Below, in pieces: positions 63,216 to 64,000 of a stretch of DNA of 64,000 nucleotides. The position numbers and the translations under genes were made by a program. Every line of letters begins with the position of its first letter. Position 1 is the stretch's first letter. The stretch comes from Rhynochetos jubatus (lineage: Eukaryota > Chordata > Aves > Eurypygiformes > Rhynochetidae). The stretch lies in the NCBI GenBank assembly GCA_027574665.1, contig CM050666.1, positions 3,968,001 through 4,032,000 of the forward strand, in the 5' to 3' direction. The notes beneath the pieces are model-generated. The model searched no databases. It was not told where the DNA came from and was given only the letters and a program-made list of their open reading frames with translations.

Positions 63216-64000
63216 ACCCAAATTTTAAGGTATTTCAATATGTGCTTGTGCAAAATAAGGATCACAAGTCAGGAAGGATGAATCTTATTTCTTGTACAAA
63301 TATGGATGTTGGACATCTGTCGTGAGTGAAATGCTGTGCTGCCCTTGTTTCTCGGGAAAACAGGGAATGACAAAATGGAAGTTTTTAATGTCATTTAATT
63401 TTGAATTGCTTGGAAATTACTAATGAGCTTGTGATTGTAATCTTTAAAGGCATGCACATTCTGTGAAAGAACCAAAGAGGAAAGAAAACCAGTGTCTTTT
63501 TCAAGATTTTTTTTACAAATAAAATCTCTTCACTGTTTCTAGTAAGACCAGCTGTGAAGAGGAGTCACTGGAAAAAAGAAAGGATGTGAAGCTGGAATGA
63601 AACAGCGTTTAGGATCACATTCGTCACTTCCTTGGGCTCTGATCTTGTATTTCAGTTCGTGGCTCGGCTTTGTCTTGTTCATAAGGATGACCTTGTTCTT
63701 CACTTTGGGCTGTGAGCTGTGAAGAGTTTTCTCCTGCAGAAAATGTGAGACTCTGCACCTTGGTAGTGCTAGGATGAGACTGAAGGTGATAAGGAGCCCA
63801 GGCTGGAATAAACAGCTCATCAATTCCTTCTCTTTGGATATGGGTTCATGGTGTCAGTCTAAGCCTCTGGAGTTTGGGAAAGTCCACATTGTATGAAATG
63901 TTACAGGAGGTGCAAAAGTTCCCTGTAAACTGTGCTGAAGTAATGCCAAGAGCATCGCACTCTCACGTGAACAGCAGTCGAAAAGAAAATTTCTCTGTCC

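Larger units (their letters stand above)
59081..64000. other. Unique non-coding sequence
   Basis: No gene recognised. It holds a C/T-rich part at 60160-60290, the duplicated TAAT-rich block at 60595-60800 and the homeodomain-word-rich block at 62925-63215. Confidence 0.6.

Noticed and set aside
1-64000. tRNA, rRNA, snRNA, CRISPR or bacterial operon signals
   Set aside because: None found. No tRNA B-box with a matching A-box at the right distance, no repeat-spacer array, and gene density and repeats are vertebrate.

Overview
This window looks like non-coding nuclear DNA from a bird: a gene desert, or the inside of one very large intron. Composition is moderate with few CpGs. The longest open frames (183 aa at 18908-19459, 156 aa at 5943-6413) are about what chance gives in 64 kb read in six frames, and none resembles a known protein family or has exon-like borders with frame continuity. 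I could not recognise any host protein-coding exon, tRNA, snRNA, rRNA, CRISPR array or other complete host gene. The window cannot be assigned to a named locus or species from the sequence alone.

The bird assignment rests on the interspersed repeats. Three truncated 3' ends of Chicken Repeat 1 (CR1) LINEs lie at 10145-10480 (+), 31940-32232 (+) and 34083-34233 (-). Two of them still read through the C-terminal tail of the CR1 ORF2 protein to a stop codon. One avian retroviral LTR, most like the ERVL-type LTRs of birds, lies at about 46135-47108 on the minus strand without internal sequence, so it looks like a solo LTR. The low repeat content fits a bird rather than a turtle, crocodile or mammal.

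Under these lies an older layer from the amniote ancestor: MIR-type SINEs at 16800-16978, 57990-58222, 45601-45735 and probably 13280-13373; an amniote MIR/L2-type 3' end at 56521-56612; an old CR1/L3-type LINE end at 58895-59080 (-); and two pieces resembling the palindromic repeats seen in slowly evolving amniote genomes (51337-51432, 57046-57115). Their survival points to slow sequence turnover here.

The remainder is unique sequence. Several AT-rich, TAAT-rich blocks (around 18285-18560, 22820-23000, 34420-34760, 36085-36420, 38010-38215, 60595-60800 and 62925-63215) look like conserved non-coding (enhancer-type) elements, but only a multi-species alignment could confirm that. Smaller features are a G18 run with adjoining G-tracts at 51460-51496, a T22 run at 58717-58738, short tandem duplications, a 9-bp-stem hairpin at 22859-22888, and a 12-base word that forms an inverted pair at 11364/11473 and recurs at 34517. 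No gene cluster or undescribed system was found; the most worthwhile leads are the candidate conserved elements and a CTCF-like motif inside the LTR.
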